Positions 42,771 to 51,074 of a DNA stretch of 64,000 nt are shown here, in pieces. Below the pieces are notes generated by a model. That model did no database searches, was not told where the DNA came from, and worked only from the letters and a program-made list of their open reading frames with translations. This stretch comes from JALHOP01 sp964484195 (lineage in GTDB: Bacteria; Myxococcota; XYA12-FULL-58-9; JALHOP01), in NCBI GenBank assembly GCA_964484195.1, contig CAZAER010000003.1, positions 124,001 to 188,000 of the forward strand, in the 5' to 3' direction. The translations under genes were made by a program, and so were the position numbers. Every line of letters begins with the position of its first letter. The stretch's first letter is position 1.

Positions 42771-43806
42771 CTTTGAAGGTGAGACGCAGAGCGCGATCGA
42801 AACCGACGAGGGCCGAGGTGACCGACATGACGAGCTTCACCATGCTGCGTTGAATCTTCACGCGCTTGGGGCCGAAGGCTTCGCAGTTCCCCTGGAGCGC
42901 GCGCAGCGTGAGCACGGCGTTGAACAGCGGCCAGAGGCAGAAGGTGCGGATGCCGGGCTCCGACTTCGGGATGCGCAGGGTGTACTCGAAAGCGGCCTGG
43001 GCTTCGCGGTGCGCGACAGCAATCAAGTCATCGAGGAGGGCCAATGCCTGCGTGCGGTAAGCCGGATCGACGAGCTGCTTGGGCGTGAGGCCGTGCCGCG
43101 CGAGCGCCGTTCGCGGAAGCCAGCAACTACCGCGCTCGAGATCGGCGTGGATGTCTTGGAGGATGTTGGTGAGCTGCAGCGCGCGGCCGAACGAGCCGGC
43201 GTTCGCCTCGAGGAACTCTTTGTGCTCGCGACACGCGGGCGAGTAGCCGATGAACAGCGCCGTCAGCATCTCGCCGACGGTGCCGGCGACGTAGTGGCAA
43301 TAGAGCAAGGTCTCGTCGAGGTTCGCGAGGCCTTGCGGCACGCCGTTGCTCGCGGTGAGCTCCGCCATACCGGTAGTCATGGCGCGGATGCACTTCACCA
43401 CGTGGCCGTGCGACCAGGCGGGCTGAGCGGCGTAACAGGCGAGGACGTGCGGCAGACCCAAGCAGAGATCGCGCTCGGCGTCGGGAGCCTGGGCGCGCAA
43501 GGTGCCGGCGATGCGGGCCGCGAGCGCGCGAGCCGCTGGCTGCCATGACGGACCGAGCTCGGCGACACGAGTGAGCTCGGCGAGCTGCGCGGCGCGCTCC
43601 TGGTCGGGAGCGGCGCTCTCGTCTTCGATGGTGTCCGCGATGCGGCACAAGAGGTAAGCGACGGTCACCACGATATCGAGTGGCGCCGGCAGCACCGGGA
43701 TGTTCAGCGCGAAGGTGCGCGACACCCGCGGCAACATCCGCCGGCAAAATGCCGTAGTGGCCGAGGCCGGAGCCTCGTGGGGGTTCTCTGGGCGGCTCGA
43801 TTCCAT
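42724..43806 (-). CDS. Squalene synthase (farnesyl-diphosphate farnesyltransferase)
   Basis: A 360-residue head-to-head prenyltransferase. The N-terminus VSRTFALNIPVLPAPLDIVV carries into CRIADTIEDESAAPD, the first Asp-rich motif. LYCHYVAGTVGEMLTALFIG is the squalene-synthase-type segment, and the second Asp motif is QLTNILQDIHADLERGSCW. A C-terminal FCLWPLFNAVLTLRALQGN also favours squalene over phytoene synthase. It joins two farnesyl-PP via presqualene-PP and reduces the product to squalene, the substrate for the divergent monooxygenase. First gene of the operon leading to the cyclase. Confidence 0.88.
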   Translation of the reverse strand: MESSRPENPHEAPASATTAFCRRMLPRVSRTFALNIPVLPAPLDIVVTVAYLLCRIADTIEDESAAPDQERAAQLAELTRVAELGPSWQPAARALAARIAGTLRAQAPDAERDLCLGLPHVLACYAAQPAWSHGHVVKCIRAMTTGMAELTASNGVPQGLANLDETLLYCHYVAGTVGEMLTALFIGYSPACREHKEFLEANAGSFGRALQLTNILQDIHADLERGSCWLPRTALARHGLTPKQLVDPAYRTQALALLDDLIAVAHREAQAAFEYTLRIPKSEPGIRTFCLWPLFNAVLTLRALQGNCEAFGPKRVKIQRSMVKLVMSVTSALVGFDRALRLTFKGATMGLSREVSPALD

Positions 43807-43847
43807 CGTAGACTTTCGACGGGCGTTTACTATACGACGGCGTCGCC
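43807..43847. promoter_or_regulatory. 41-bp divergent promoter region of squalene synthase and squalene monooxygenase genes
   Basis: Both starts (43806 minus, 43848 plus) are only 41 bp apart, so the promoters must overlap. TAGACT (43809-43814) and TATACG (43831-43836, 11 nt before ATG) are candidate -10 elements for the plus strand. Confidence 0.5.
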
Positions 43848-45332
43848 ATGGAAGAGCTGCCAGACTACGTCTTCGATGCAGTAGTCGTTGGCGCGGGCCC
43901 GGCTGGGTGCGCCGTGGCCGCGGCCCTCTCGGGTCTCGGCAAGAGCACGCTCCTCGTCGACTCCGGAGTCGACCGTAAGAAGCTGTTTTCAGGCGAGCTT
44001 CTGCACCCCGTGGGGGTCTCCGGCCTCGCCGACCTCGGCTTTTTGACCGCCCTGGAACGCTCGGGTGCCCTGCCGGTCAACGGTTTCGCGGTCCTCGAGC
44101 CCGATGAGCCCGCGATGCTCCTTTCGTACGACACCCTGGGCGCGGGCGTGACGATCGAGCATGCCCGCCTGGTCGAAGCCCTTCAGGACGACGTCGTCCG
44201 CCGGCCGCATGTGACCTTCTGGTCGAATGCCCGTGTCGAAGGCCTCGTGGGCCAAGACGCCCGCGACGTCTCGGTGCGCATCAATCGCAAAGGTGGCCGG
44301 GTGATCGCCCGCGGCGGCATGCTGGTGATCGCGACCGGTCGCGCCGGGGCGCTGCGCGAAGAGCTCGGGATCCGCGAGCGTCACGAGAAGATCTCGACCA
44401 TGCTCGGCCTCACCGTGAACGCCGCCGATCTGCCATTCGCGGACCTCGGCCACGTGTTCGTCGACGGCAAGGCGCCCATCTTGGGCTACGCCATCGGCGA
44501 CGGTCTGGCGCGCATCCTCGTCGACGTCCCCGACGACGTCGATTGGAAGACGCTCGCCGACGACCCGGCCTGGCCTCGCGCCGTGCCCGAGCCACTGCAT
44601 GGCGCCATGCGGAAGGCGTTGAAGCGCGGCAAACCGCTGTTCGCCTCGAATGACGTCCGGCTGCCGCACACGTCGGTGCGTGGCCGCGTCTGCTTGGTCG
44701 GTGACGCCGCCGGTTGCTGCCATCCGCTTTCGGTTTCCGGGATGACCTCGGCAATCCGCGATGCGCTGGCCCTGCGCCAAGCTCTCGTTGCCTCACCCAC
44801 GAGCGTCAAATCGGCGCTGCGTGGCTACGCCCGCGCCCGCCGTGCGCCGCAGCGGACACGTATCGCGTTGTCTTCCGCCCTCTATCGTTGCTTTGCCGAA
44901 TCGAGCGCCGAGATGGGCCTGCTCCGCCGGGGCATGCGCCGCTATTGGGGCTCGTCGATCGAGAATCAGCAGGCTTCGCTCGCTCTGCTCGCTGGTCGCG
45001 ACCTGCGCATGACCGCGATGGCCAAGGAATACGGCTCGGTGGTGACGCACGCTCTGGTCGACTGGAGCCGCACCGCGATCGCGGAGCGCGATCCGGTAGG
45101 TACGGTGGCCGAGCTCGGCCCGGTAGCGCGTCTCATCGGCACCATCATGCCGCACGCCCGCGATGCCCTGGTTGGCGCCCTCGCCGACACCGCCGGGCAT
45201 TTGAAGGCTCAGGCGTCGCGCATGCCGACACGCCTGGCGCTCCCGGTCAGCTTGCCAGCCGTTTTGAGTCGCTCGCAGCGCCGCCGTTCCGCGCACCGCG
45301 GCGGGCCAGGAACTTCGGCGCCCACCAGTTGA
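43848..45332 (+). CDS. Squalene monooxygenase-like FAD enzyme (squalene epoxidase)
   Basis: A 494-residue flavoprotein. The N-terminal FAD fold is DAVVVGAGPAGCAVAAALSG, then RKKLFSGELLHPVGVSGLAD, which resembles the GELLQPGG motif of squalene epoxidases. The second FAD motif is GRVCLVGDAAGCCHPLSVSG with MTSAIRDALALRQAL behind it, like the GDAxNMRHPLTGGGMTVAL motif of the same family. It would make 2,3-oxidosqualene from squalene with O2. Context is strong: divergent from squalene synthase and opposite an oxidosqualene cyclase. A geranylgeranyl-reductase-like oxidoreductase is the main alternative. Its 3' end overlaps the convergent exporter gene by 86 bp. Confidence 0.85.
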   Translation: MEELPDYVFDAVVVGAGPAGCAVAAALSGLGKSTLLVDSGVDRKKLFSGELLHPVGVSGLADLGFLTALERSGALPVNGFAVLEPDEPAMLLSYDTLGAGVTIEHARLVEALQDDVVRRPHVTFWSNARVEGLVGQDARDVSVRINRKGGRVIARGGMLVIATGRAGALREELGIRERHEKISTMLGLTVNAADLPFADLGHVFVDGKAPILGYAIGDGLARILVDVPDDVDWKTLADDPAWPRAVPEPLHGAMRKALKRGKPLFASNDVRLPHTSVRGRVCLVGDAAGCCHPLSVSGMTSAIRDALALRQALVASPTSVKSALRGYARARRAPQRTRIALSSALYRCFAESSAEMGLLRRGMRRYWGSSIENQQASLALLAGRDLRMTAMAKEYGSVVTHALVDWSRTAIAERDPVGTVAELGPVARLIGTIMPHARDALVGALADTAGHLKAQASRMPTRLALPVSLPAVLSRSQRRRSAHRGGPGTSAPTS

Positions 45333-47502
45333 GGTCGCCGAGCAGTGCCATCGTCGATGGGACGATGAGCAGCCGCACGATGGTCGCATCCATGAGGATT
45401 GCGACGACGATGCCGACGCCCGTCGCTTTCACCACCAAGATGCGCGCCAGCGAGAATGCCGCGAAAACGGACACCATGATGGCGGCGGCGCTGGTGATGA
45501 GCCCACTGGTGCGTTCGAGGCCGAAAGCAACCGCCTGACTGTTGTTGCCGGTCCGCTCGTACTCCTCCTGCATGCGGTGCAGGAGCAGGACCTCGTAGTC
45601 CATCGACAGACCGAAGACGAGACAGAAGAGCATCACCGGCAGCGTCGGATCGATGAAGCCCGGCTCGAACATCAACAGGTCGCGCCCGTGTCCCTCTTGG
45701 AACACCCAAACCAGAGCCCCGAACGATGCGCCGATCGACAGCAGATTCATCAGCACCGCTTTGATCGGCAACAGTACCGAACGCAGCAGCGCAAAAAGAA
45801 TGACGAGTGTCACGCCAATGATGAACGCTACAGCGGACGGACTGCGCTCGGCGACGAGCGCTAGGCTGTCGAGGTCGCGGGCCGTCTGCCCCCCCACCAA
45901 GATGCTCCCGTCGGCCACAGCACGATCGGCACGCAACGCCCGCACCAGCGCCCGCGCTTCATGACTCGAGGGCCGCGCATCGCTGACCACTGTCATCAAC
46001 GTCGCGCGCTCCGCCACGAAGGTGCGCAGGGCATAGCCGAGATCCGGCGGCTGCATCGCCTCAGGGAGGGTGAGCATCATCGCGTAGGTGGTGGCCTCGA
46101 GGCCGGGTGACAAGTCGACGATGCTTTCGACCGAGCGCACGTGCGGCAAGGCAGCAAGCCGGCGGCTCGTTGCATGGAGCGCGTGGACGCGCTCGCTGGT
46201 CAACGCCGGCGTGGACGGAAACTCGACGACGACGTTGATGCGCGTCGCCGCGATCTCCGGGAACGCTTCGCGCAAGACCCCGAACCCGACGCGTGCCTCC
46301 GCGTCTTTCGGCAGCACGCTGACATCGGTGGTTGCGACCTCGAGCCGCGAGTACGGCCACGCCGCGAATCCCACGAACCCGAGCGCCGGCACCAGAAAGA
46401 GCCAAGGCCTGCGCGTTACCGCCAATGCGAACCCGTGCCACCGTCCGCTCGAGCGGTCGCCACGCGGACGTCCGAAGCGCCCGCGGTCGACTCCCGTGCC
46501 GAGCACGCCGAGCAAGGCCGGCAACGTGGTGAGCGCCGCGATCACCGCGAACGCCACGACCAACGCGCCCGCGATACCGAGCGCCGCGAGGAACGCGCCA
46601 TGGAAAAAGAGGAGGGCGGTAAGCCCGGTGGCGACCGTGAGCCCCGAAAACACCACCGACCGACCAGCCGTGCGCAGCGTGACGGCGAGCGCGTCTTCGA
46701 CCGACCGGCCCAGCGCGAGCTCGTCGCGATAGCGACTGACGATGAACAGCGAGTAGTCGATGGCGACGCCGAGCCCGATGAGCGAGCAGATGTTGATGGC
46801 GTAGTTCGGAACGTCGGCCACGTGCGATAGCCCGAAGACCGCGGCGACCCCGGCCGCCACCGCCAGACCCCCGACCACGACCGGCAAGAGCGCGGCGACG
46901 AAGCTGCGGAACACCAGGAACAACAGCAGCAGCGAAATCGGGATGGCGATGGCCTCGGCGCGCACCAAGTCGTGGTGCAAACCGACCTCGATGTCGTTCA
47001 TCAGGGGCAGCTTGCCAGTGAAATTCGCGGTGAGTGGTCCCGCCGGCACGAGGGCACGCACCTCGGGATAGTGCTTCGCCGCCGTCGGCAAATCGCCGCG
47101 CATGGTCACCGCGACGAAGGCGTGACGAGCGTCTTGCGAATAGAAACGCTGCGCCGCCGGGCCAGGGAGGCCGACCGGCGAGATGACCGACACGACCTCG
47201 GGGCTCGCCTTCAAGGCGTTCACCGTGGACACCAGCGCGCCCTGGAAGTCGTCGTCGCCGACGGTCCACTGCTGCGACGACAGCACCAAGAGGAACGACG
47301 AGTCGCCCGGCCGTTCGAGCCCAGCGACGAGCTCGCCTGCGCGCTTCGACTCGGCGTTCTCGAAGTCGCCAATCGACAAATGCGCCCCGCGCACGAGAAC
47401 GCCACCAGCCACGGCCAAGACGACGACGCTCGCGAGCAGAATGCCGCGACGCGCGCGATAGACCCATCGGCCCCAAGCTCCAAGTCGTTCTGGTGGCTGC
47501 AA
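45247..47502 (-). CDS. MMPL/RND-family membrane exporter
   Basis: A 751-residue protein with a TTG start. It has two repeats of an RND fold: the first helix ILLASVVVLAVAGGVLVRGA, a large periplasmic loop, then IPISLLLLFLVFRSFVAALL and the signature GVAIDYSLFIVSRYRDEL. The second half mirrors this with LVILFALLRSVLLPIKAVLM and FGLSMDYEVLLLHRMQEEYE. MMPL/HpnN-type transporters move lipids, and BstA-type RND proteins are known to carry sterols in methanotrophs. The position beside the sterol genes makes a sterol or other lipid an attractive cargo, but that is inference. Full length. Confidence 0.88.
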   Translation of the reverse strand: MQPPERLGAWGRWVYRARRGILLASVVVLAVAGGVLVRGAHLSIGDFENAESKRAGELVAGLERPGDSSFLLVLSSQQWTVGDDDFQGALVSTVNALKASPEVVSVISPVGLPGPAAQRFYSQDARHAFVAVTMRGDLPTAAKHYPEVRALVPAGPLTANFTGKLPLMNDIEVGLHHDLVRAEAIAIPISLLLLFLVFRSFVAALLPVVVGGLAVAAGVAAVFGLSHVADVPNYAINICSLIGLGVAIDYSLFIVSRYRDELALGRSVEDALAVTLRTAGRSVVFSGLTVATGLTALLFFHGAFLAALGIAGALVVAFAVIAALTTLPALLGVLGTGVDRGRFGRPRGDRSSGRWHGFALAVTRRPWLFLVPALGFVGFAAWPYSRLEVATTDVSVLPKDAEARVGFGVLREAFPEIAATRINVVVEFPSTPALTSERVHALHATSRRLAALPHVRSVESIVDLSPGLEATTYAMMLTLPEAMQPPDLGYALRTFVAERATLMTVVSDARPSSHEARALVRALRADRAVADGSILVGGQTARDLDSLALVAERSPSAVAFIIGVTLVILFALLRSVLLPIKAVLMNLLSIGASFGALVWVFQEGHGRDLLMFEPGFIDPTLPVMLFCLVFGLSMDYEVLLLHRMQEEYERTGNNSQAVAFGLERTSGLITSAAAIMVSVFAAFSLARILVVKATGVGIVVAILMDATIVRLLIVPSTMALLGDLNWWAPKFLARRGARNGGAASDSKRLAS

Positions 47503-47577
47503 GCGCGCGGATGATGGGCCCCAGAACCCTGACTTTCAAGGTGCGCAGGCCTCTTGGCACCGCCCCGCGATCGAGAC

Positions 47578-47583
47578 TAGGAA
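47578..47583 (+). promoter_or_regulatory. Candidate -10 element TAGGAA, 7 nt before the GTG at 47591
   Basis: ACTAGGAAT precedes the GTG by 7 nt; another member of the short-spacing, leaderless-looking set. Confidence 0.35.
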
Positions 47584-47590
47584 TGCCGCC

Positions 47591-48109
47591 GTGGCAAATC
47601 CAACTGCAACGTTCGAGACGTCCCTCGGGACGTTTAAAGCTGAGTTGTTCGTCGACAAGATGCCGATCACCGCTGGCAACTTCCTGAAGCTGGCCAAGGA
47701 AGGCTTCTATGACGGACTGCACTTCCACCGGGTCATCGAAGGCTTCATGATCCAGTTCGGCTGTCCGCACAGCAAGGACCCGGCGAGCCCCCGCGCGGGC
47801 ACCGGCGACAGCCCGCACGGTCGCTTGAAAGACGAGCACCCGGCCAACGCCAAAATCTCGAATGAGCCGGGCACCCTGTCGATGGCCAACACCGGCCAGC
47901 CCGATAGCGGTGGCTGCCAGTTCTTCATCAACACGGTGCACAACGATCGTCTCGACTGGTTCACGCCGGGCCCGTCGCGCCATCCGGTGTTCGGCAAGGT
48001 CATCGAGGGCATGGACGTCGTGAAGTCCATCGAGAGCACCAAGACCGACCGCGGCGATCGGCCGATGACGCCGGTGAAGATGATCAAGATCACGACCACC
48101 GAAGCCTAG
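47591..48109 (+). CDS. Cyclophilin-type peptidyl-prolyl cis-trans isomerase
   Basis: A 172-residue cytosolic cyclophilin with a GTG start. Motifs: FETSLGTFKAELFVDKMPIT, GNFLKLAKEGFYDGLHFHRV with catalytic-region FHRVIEGFMIQFG, then LSMANTGQPDSGGCQFFI and FGKVIEGMDVVKSIEST. It accelerates proline isomerisation during folding. No signal peptide, so cytoplasmic. Normal length. Confidence 0.94.
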   Translation: MANPTATFETSLGTFKAELFVDKMPITAGNFLKLAKEGFYDGLHFHRVIEGFMIQFGCPHSKDPASPRAGTGDSPHGRLKDEHPANAKISNEPGTLSMANTGQPDSGGCQFFINTVHNDRLDWFTPGPSRHPVFGKVIEGMDVVKSIESTKTDRGDRPMTPVKMIKITTTEA

Positions 48110-48121
48110 AGATGCGACGTG

Positions 48122-48146
48122 GTCGCTAGCCTTACGCGCTAGCGAC
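48122..48146. terminator. Hairpin between convergent genes, probable bidirectional terminator
   Basis: GTCGCTAGC-CTTACGC-GCTAGCGAC: a perfect 9-bp stem with a 7-nt loop, 12 bp after the cyclophilin stop and overlapping the TAG stop of the convergent gene. A few more pairs extend it with one bulge. No U-tract is seen on either side. Confidence 0.55.
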
Positions 48147-48627
48147 ACGTGCGCTCCGAAAGCTCGAGGGTGTCGGGCGGCGTCATCCGCGCCGCCCGCG
48201 CCGCGATCCGTAGCCGCGCGGCGGTCGTAACATCGAGCGCGCGCGCGCCGCGAAGCTCGCCGAGCACCGCCGCCTGTGCCAGCGACTCCGGGGCTATGCC
48301 GGCAAACGGAAAGCCGGACGGCGAAAGCCCCACCGCGCTGGTGCAGATGCTCCTCCGCGTCAGCTCGGGATCGATGCTGTAGAGATCGCTCCCGGCGAGC
48401 CTGCCGCTCTCGAGCGCGCGGATGAGCACGTCTGCCTCGCGCATCTCGCGACGTGCTTCGGCGGCGGCATCGCCCGCAGTGCGTGGATCGTTCGCTTGCT
48501 GCTCGAGCACGCGGTTGTGCGTCACCAAGCCGCGGCGCAGAGCCGCCGAGATGGGCTCACGCAGCGATGCGTCGACGACGGAGCTCTTGCGGGTACGATC
48601 ATGGATGGAAATGCTGGAAGCGGGCAT
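48139..48627 (-). CDS. Hypothetical protein, 162 residues
   Basis: MPASSISIHDRTRKSSVVDA at the start and MTPPDTLELSERTCR at the end. It is Ala/Arg-rich and mostly helical (RREMREADVLIRALESGRLA), with no signal peptide. AAGGAG on the minus strand 7 nt before the ATG supports the start. No family recognised. Confidence 0.68.
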   Translation of the reverse strand: MPASSISIHDRTRKSSVVDASLREPISAALRRGLVTHNRVLEQQANDPRTAGDAAAEARREMREADVLIRALESGRLAGSDLYSIDPELTRRSICTSAVGLSPSGFPFAGIAPESLAQAAVLGELRGARALDVTTAARLRIAARAARMTPPDTLELSERTCR

Positions 48628-48764
48628 GGGGTGTCTCCTTGCGGGAGACCTGAGCAGCTTTCGTACCAGCGCTCATTTGCTTCTCTCGCCGCGAGAACGC
48701 CCCTGACAGGCGAGCGAGCTGTTCAGTGTCGCAATTTGCGACGCGTTTTTGAGACAATGTCTGC

Positions 48765-49709
48765 ATGCTCAACGTGCTGGTCGTGCTCGCAGTACTAGCC
48801 GCTGATTCTTCCAAGAGCTTCATCACTGCCGCGTCCGGTATTCGTCTGCGTGCCATCGCGGCCGCAAATGGCCCCGAGGTCGCGCGCCTGCCTATCTGCG
48901 CCGTCGTCAAGGAGCTCGAGCCCCCGGGACCCAAGGTGAATGTCGGTGGCCAGGACGGTGTTTGGGAGCACCTCGAGACCAGCGACGGCAAACAAGGCTG
49001 GATGTTCAGCCCGGGCCTACGGCCGCTCGACCCCGCTACAGCGGACGAGACTTACGTTGCGCTCGCCGCCGAGCGCGGATCCAAGAAGGATCTGAGCTTC
49101 GTCGAGCGCGCCGACCTCTACAACTGCCTGAAGCGCGCGGCTGGCGAGAGCAAAGACCTCGAACGCGGCGGCAAGCTCGCGCTCGCGCGTTTCACCGTTC
49201 TGCGCGACGCGCTCAAGGCCATCGGCATGGACAGCGAGAAGCAGCCCTACAAGGGCTTTCTCGCGCAGCACAAGGACGACACCTCTTATAGCGAGCCAGC
49301 GGGCGAATGGTTCGTGAACGCGAAGATAATCTGGGACGCGGAAACCAAGTTCCATTCCACCGCGACTGGTGAGCCGCTCGCTTGGCTCGCCGCGGAGACA
49401 CAACTGCCGGGTGAGTGCGAAGGCTACCTCGGCTGCTATCTCGCCTATTCGGAGATGCAGGAAGGCGAATATTTGAAGCGCCACATTGGCGGTCCGCACA
49501 CCGCCGAGGCGCTCAAGCAGTACGCCGAGTACAAGGTCGAGAACGCGTTCATCGACGACCTCGACGGGGCCGACATCGCCGGCATCATCAAGCAGGTCGA
49601 CGAGCAACTGGCTCGCATTCGCACGGCTAGCGACTCACCAGAGCGCAAGAAAGCGGAAAAAGCGATGGGCGCGCTACGCACCGCCCTCAAGAAAAAGCAA
49701 AAGGCCTAA
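48765..49709 (+). CDS. Exported protein with SH3-like N-terminal domain
   Basis: A 314-residue protein. MLNVLVVLAVLAADSSKS is a short signal peptide. Residues ~20-90 look like a bacterial SH3 domain (ITAASGIRLRAIAAANGPEV, then WEHLETSDGKQGWMFSPGL). The remainder is helical with Cys pairs (LPGECEGYLGCYLAYSEMQE) and ends very Lys-rich (ALRTALKKKQKA). Periplasmic; might bind peptidoglycan through the SH3 domain. It overlaps the convergent neighbour by 4 bp. Confidence 0.72.
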   Translation: MLNVLVVLAVLAADSSKSFITAASGIRLRAIAAANGPEVARLPICAVVKELEPPGPKVNVGGQDGVWEHLETSDGKQGWMFSPGLRPLDPATADETYVALAAERGSKKDLSFVERADLYNCLKRAAGESKDLERGGKLALARFTVLRDALKAIGMDSEKQPYKGFLAQHKDDTSYSEPAGEWFVNAKIIWDAETKFHSTATGEPLAWLAAETQLPGECEGYLGCYLAYSEMQEGEYLKRHIGGPHTAEALKQYAEYKVENAFIDDLDGADIAGIIKQVDEQLARIRTASDSPERKKAEKAMGALRTALKKKQKA

Positions 49710-50428
49710 TCGGAGGGCCAGCAATCGACGCTGCCGCTCTTCGGCGTGATGGCAAAAGTCGTTCGATCGACGCTCACGGCGTACGCGATGACGGACGCAC
49801 CGCTCTTGAAGCTATCGAGCTGCGCCTTGCGTTCCTTTTTGCAGGTCGCGTCGCACGGGGCATCGCCTTTGGCGACGCTCGCCTGGAACTGCGCGATCCA
49901 CTTGGCGTAGCCTTTCTTGCACGTGCCGCCGAGGTCTTGCTTCGACCCGGCGAGCTTCATGCCTTTGGCCGCGCACTTCTTGTCATCGGCGGCGTTGCAA
50001 TCGAGCAAGGTCACCCGCTTGTAGAGGAGCGTGTTGTCCTTGACGGTCATGTCCCCGAGGCGTGCGTCCTTGAACGCCTGGTTACCGCTGGTGGTGTCGT
50101 AGATGGCGAATCCCATGCCGCCGTTCCAGCCATCGTCGCCGTTGAAGACGGCGAGGTCGCCGAGCGCGCCAGCATAATAGCCGGCCCAGTCATCGAGCAC
50201 CTTTTCCACTCCTACCGCGATGGTGCGGTCGCAAGCCGGTGCACCGCCGCTAAAGCGGACGAACGACAAGCGCTCCGCGCCCTTGAGATCAGGCGCGGCG
50301 AGCTGCTTCACCATGAAAGACGGATAGAGCCAGCAGGTGAGGGTGCGGCTGCCGTCGGTTCGGACGGTGTCGGTCTTCACCGGCTGATCGAACGCCGACA
50401 ACAAGATCACTGCAGCGTAGGCAAACAT
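49706..50428 (-). CDS. Hypothetical exported protein, 240 residues
   Basis: MFAYAAVILLSAFDQPVKTD gives a short hydrophobic N-terminus, probably a signal. The mature part has many Cys (LTCWLYPSF, APACDRTIA, DCNAADDKKCAAKG, APCDATCKKERK), suggesting disulfides in the periplasm. No family recognised. It diverges from the gene at 50507 across a 78-bp gap containing a 16-bp palindrome. Confidence 0.65.
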   Translation of the reverse strand: MFAYAAVILLSAFDQPVKTDTVRTDGSRTLTCWLYPSFMVKQLAAPDLKGAERLSFVRFSGGAPACDRTIAVGVEKVLDDWAGYYAGALGDLAVFNGDDGWNGGMGFAIYDTTSGNQAFKDARLGDMTVKDNTLLYKRVTLLDCNAADDKKCAAKGMKLAGSKQDLGGTCKKGYAKWIAQFQASVAKGDAPCDATCKKERKAQLDSFKSGASVIAYAVSVDRTTFAITPKSGSVDCWPSD

Positions 50429-50460
50429 GCTCCACGGAGCTTACGCCCGACGCCTTGGCA

Positions 50461-50476
50461 CCTTCAACGTTGAAGG
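50461..50476. promoter_or_regulatory. 16-bp perfect palindrome CCTTCAACGTTGAAGG
   Basis: A perfect dyad in the gap between divergent genes starting at 50428 and 50507. It could be an operator for both promoters; a hairpin with no loop is less likely. Confidence 0.45.
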
Positions 50477-50506
50477 CAAATCTCCACCCGCGTAACGTTC
50501 CCGGAC

Positions 50507-51073
50507 ATGTTCAGCCTCTTGCTCGCCAGTCTGTTCGCAGCGCCGTCGAACGTCAGTCTCGCGGAGGGGCCGAAGAAGCTACCCGACGGACTCAAGGCCA
50601 ACGGCAAGGTCGTCGCCCTCGCGACCTTCGACGACACGGACGGCAGCCACGCGGTCTATGTGGAGCAGGCCAAGAGCAAGAAGGGTGATCTCGAGCTGCG
50701 AGCCTTCGGCTTCGTCAAGAAGGGCAAGTGGGAGAAGGTTTGGGCCGCCAACGACTTCGTCCGCGATTGCGATCTCGATAGCGTCCTCGAATATCGCGCG
50801 AAGAGCCTCGGGATTACCGATCTCGACGAAGACGGCGTCGCCGAGGTGACCTTCGCATACGAGCTCACCTGCGCCGGTGACGTCAGCCCGCGCACCTTGA
50901 AGATCCTCATGTACGAGGCAGCGACGAAGTACGCGGTTCGTGGCGAGACCATCGTCGACGTGGGTGGGGGAGAGAAGGTCGGCGGCTCGCATACGCCGGA
51001 TGCTTCGCTCCAAGGCGCGCCGGCTTTCGCGAAACATCTCGAGAGTCGTTGGAAAGAGCTGACCGCGCCTTGA
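50507..51073 (+). CDS. Hypothetical exported protein with FG-GAP-like segment
   Basis: A 188-residue protein. MFSLLLASLFAAPSNVSLAE is a signal peptide. The middle SLGITDLDEDGVAEVTFAYE is an FG-GAP-like Asp loop, and the flanking LELRAFGFVKKGKWEKVWAA with TLKILMYEAATKYAVRG looks like the M949-type family of exported proteins. Function unknown. It converges with pdxH, whose stop is 1 bp away. Confidence 0.7.
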   Translation: MFSLLLASLFAAPSNVSLAEGPKKLPDGLKANGKVVALATFDDTDGSHAVYVEQAKSKKGDLELRAFGFVKKGKWEKVWAANDFVRDCDLDSVLEYRAKSLGITDLDEDGVAEVTFAYELTCAGDVSPRTLKILMYEAATKYAVRGETIVDVGGGEKVGGSHTPDASLQGAPAFAKHLESRWKELTAP

Positions 51074-51074
51074 A

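Noticed and set aside
46061..48148. Long open frame (695 codons) on the minus strand
   Set aside because: Arg-rich shadow of the exporter and cyclophilin genes; no domain and wrong codon-position bias.
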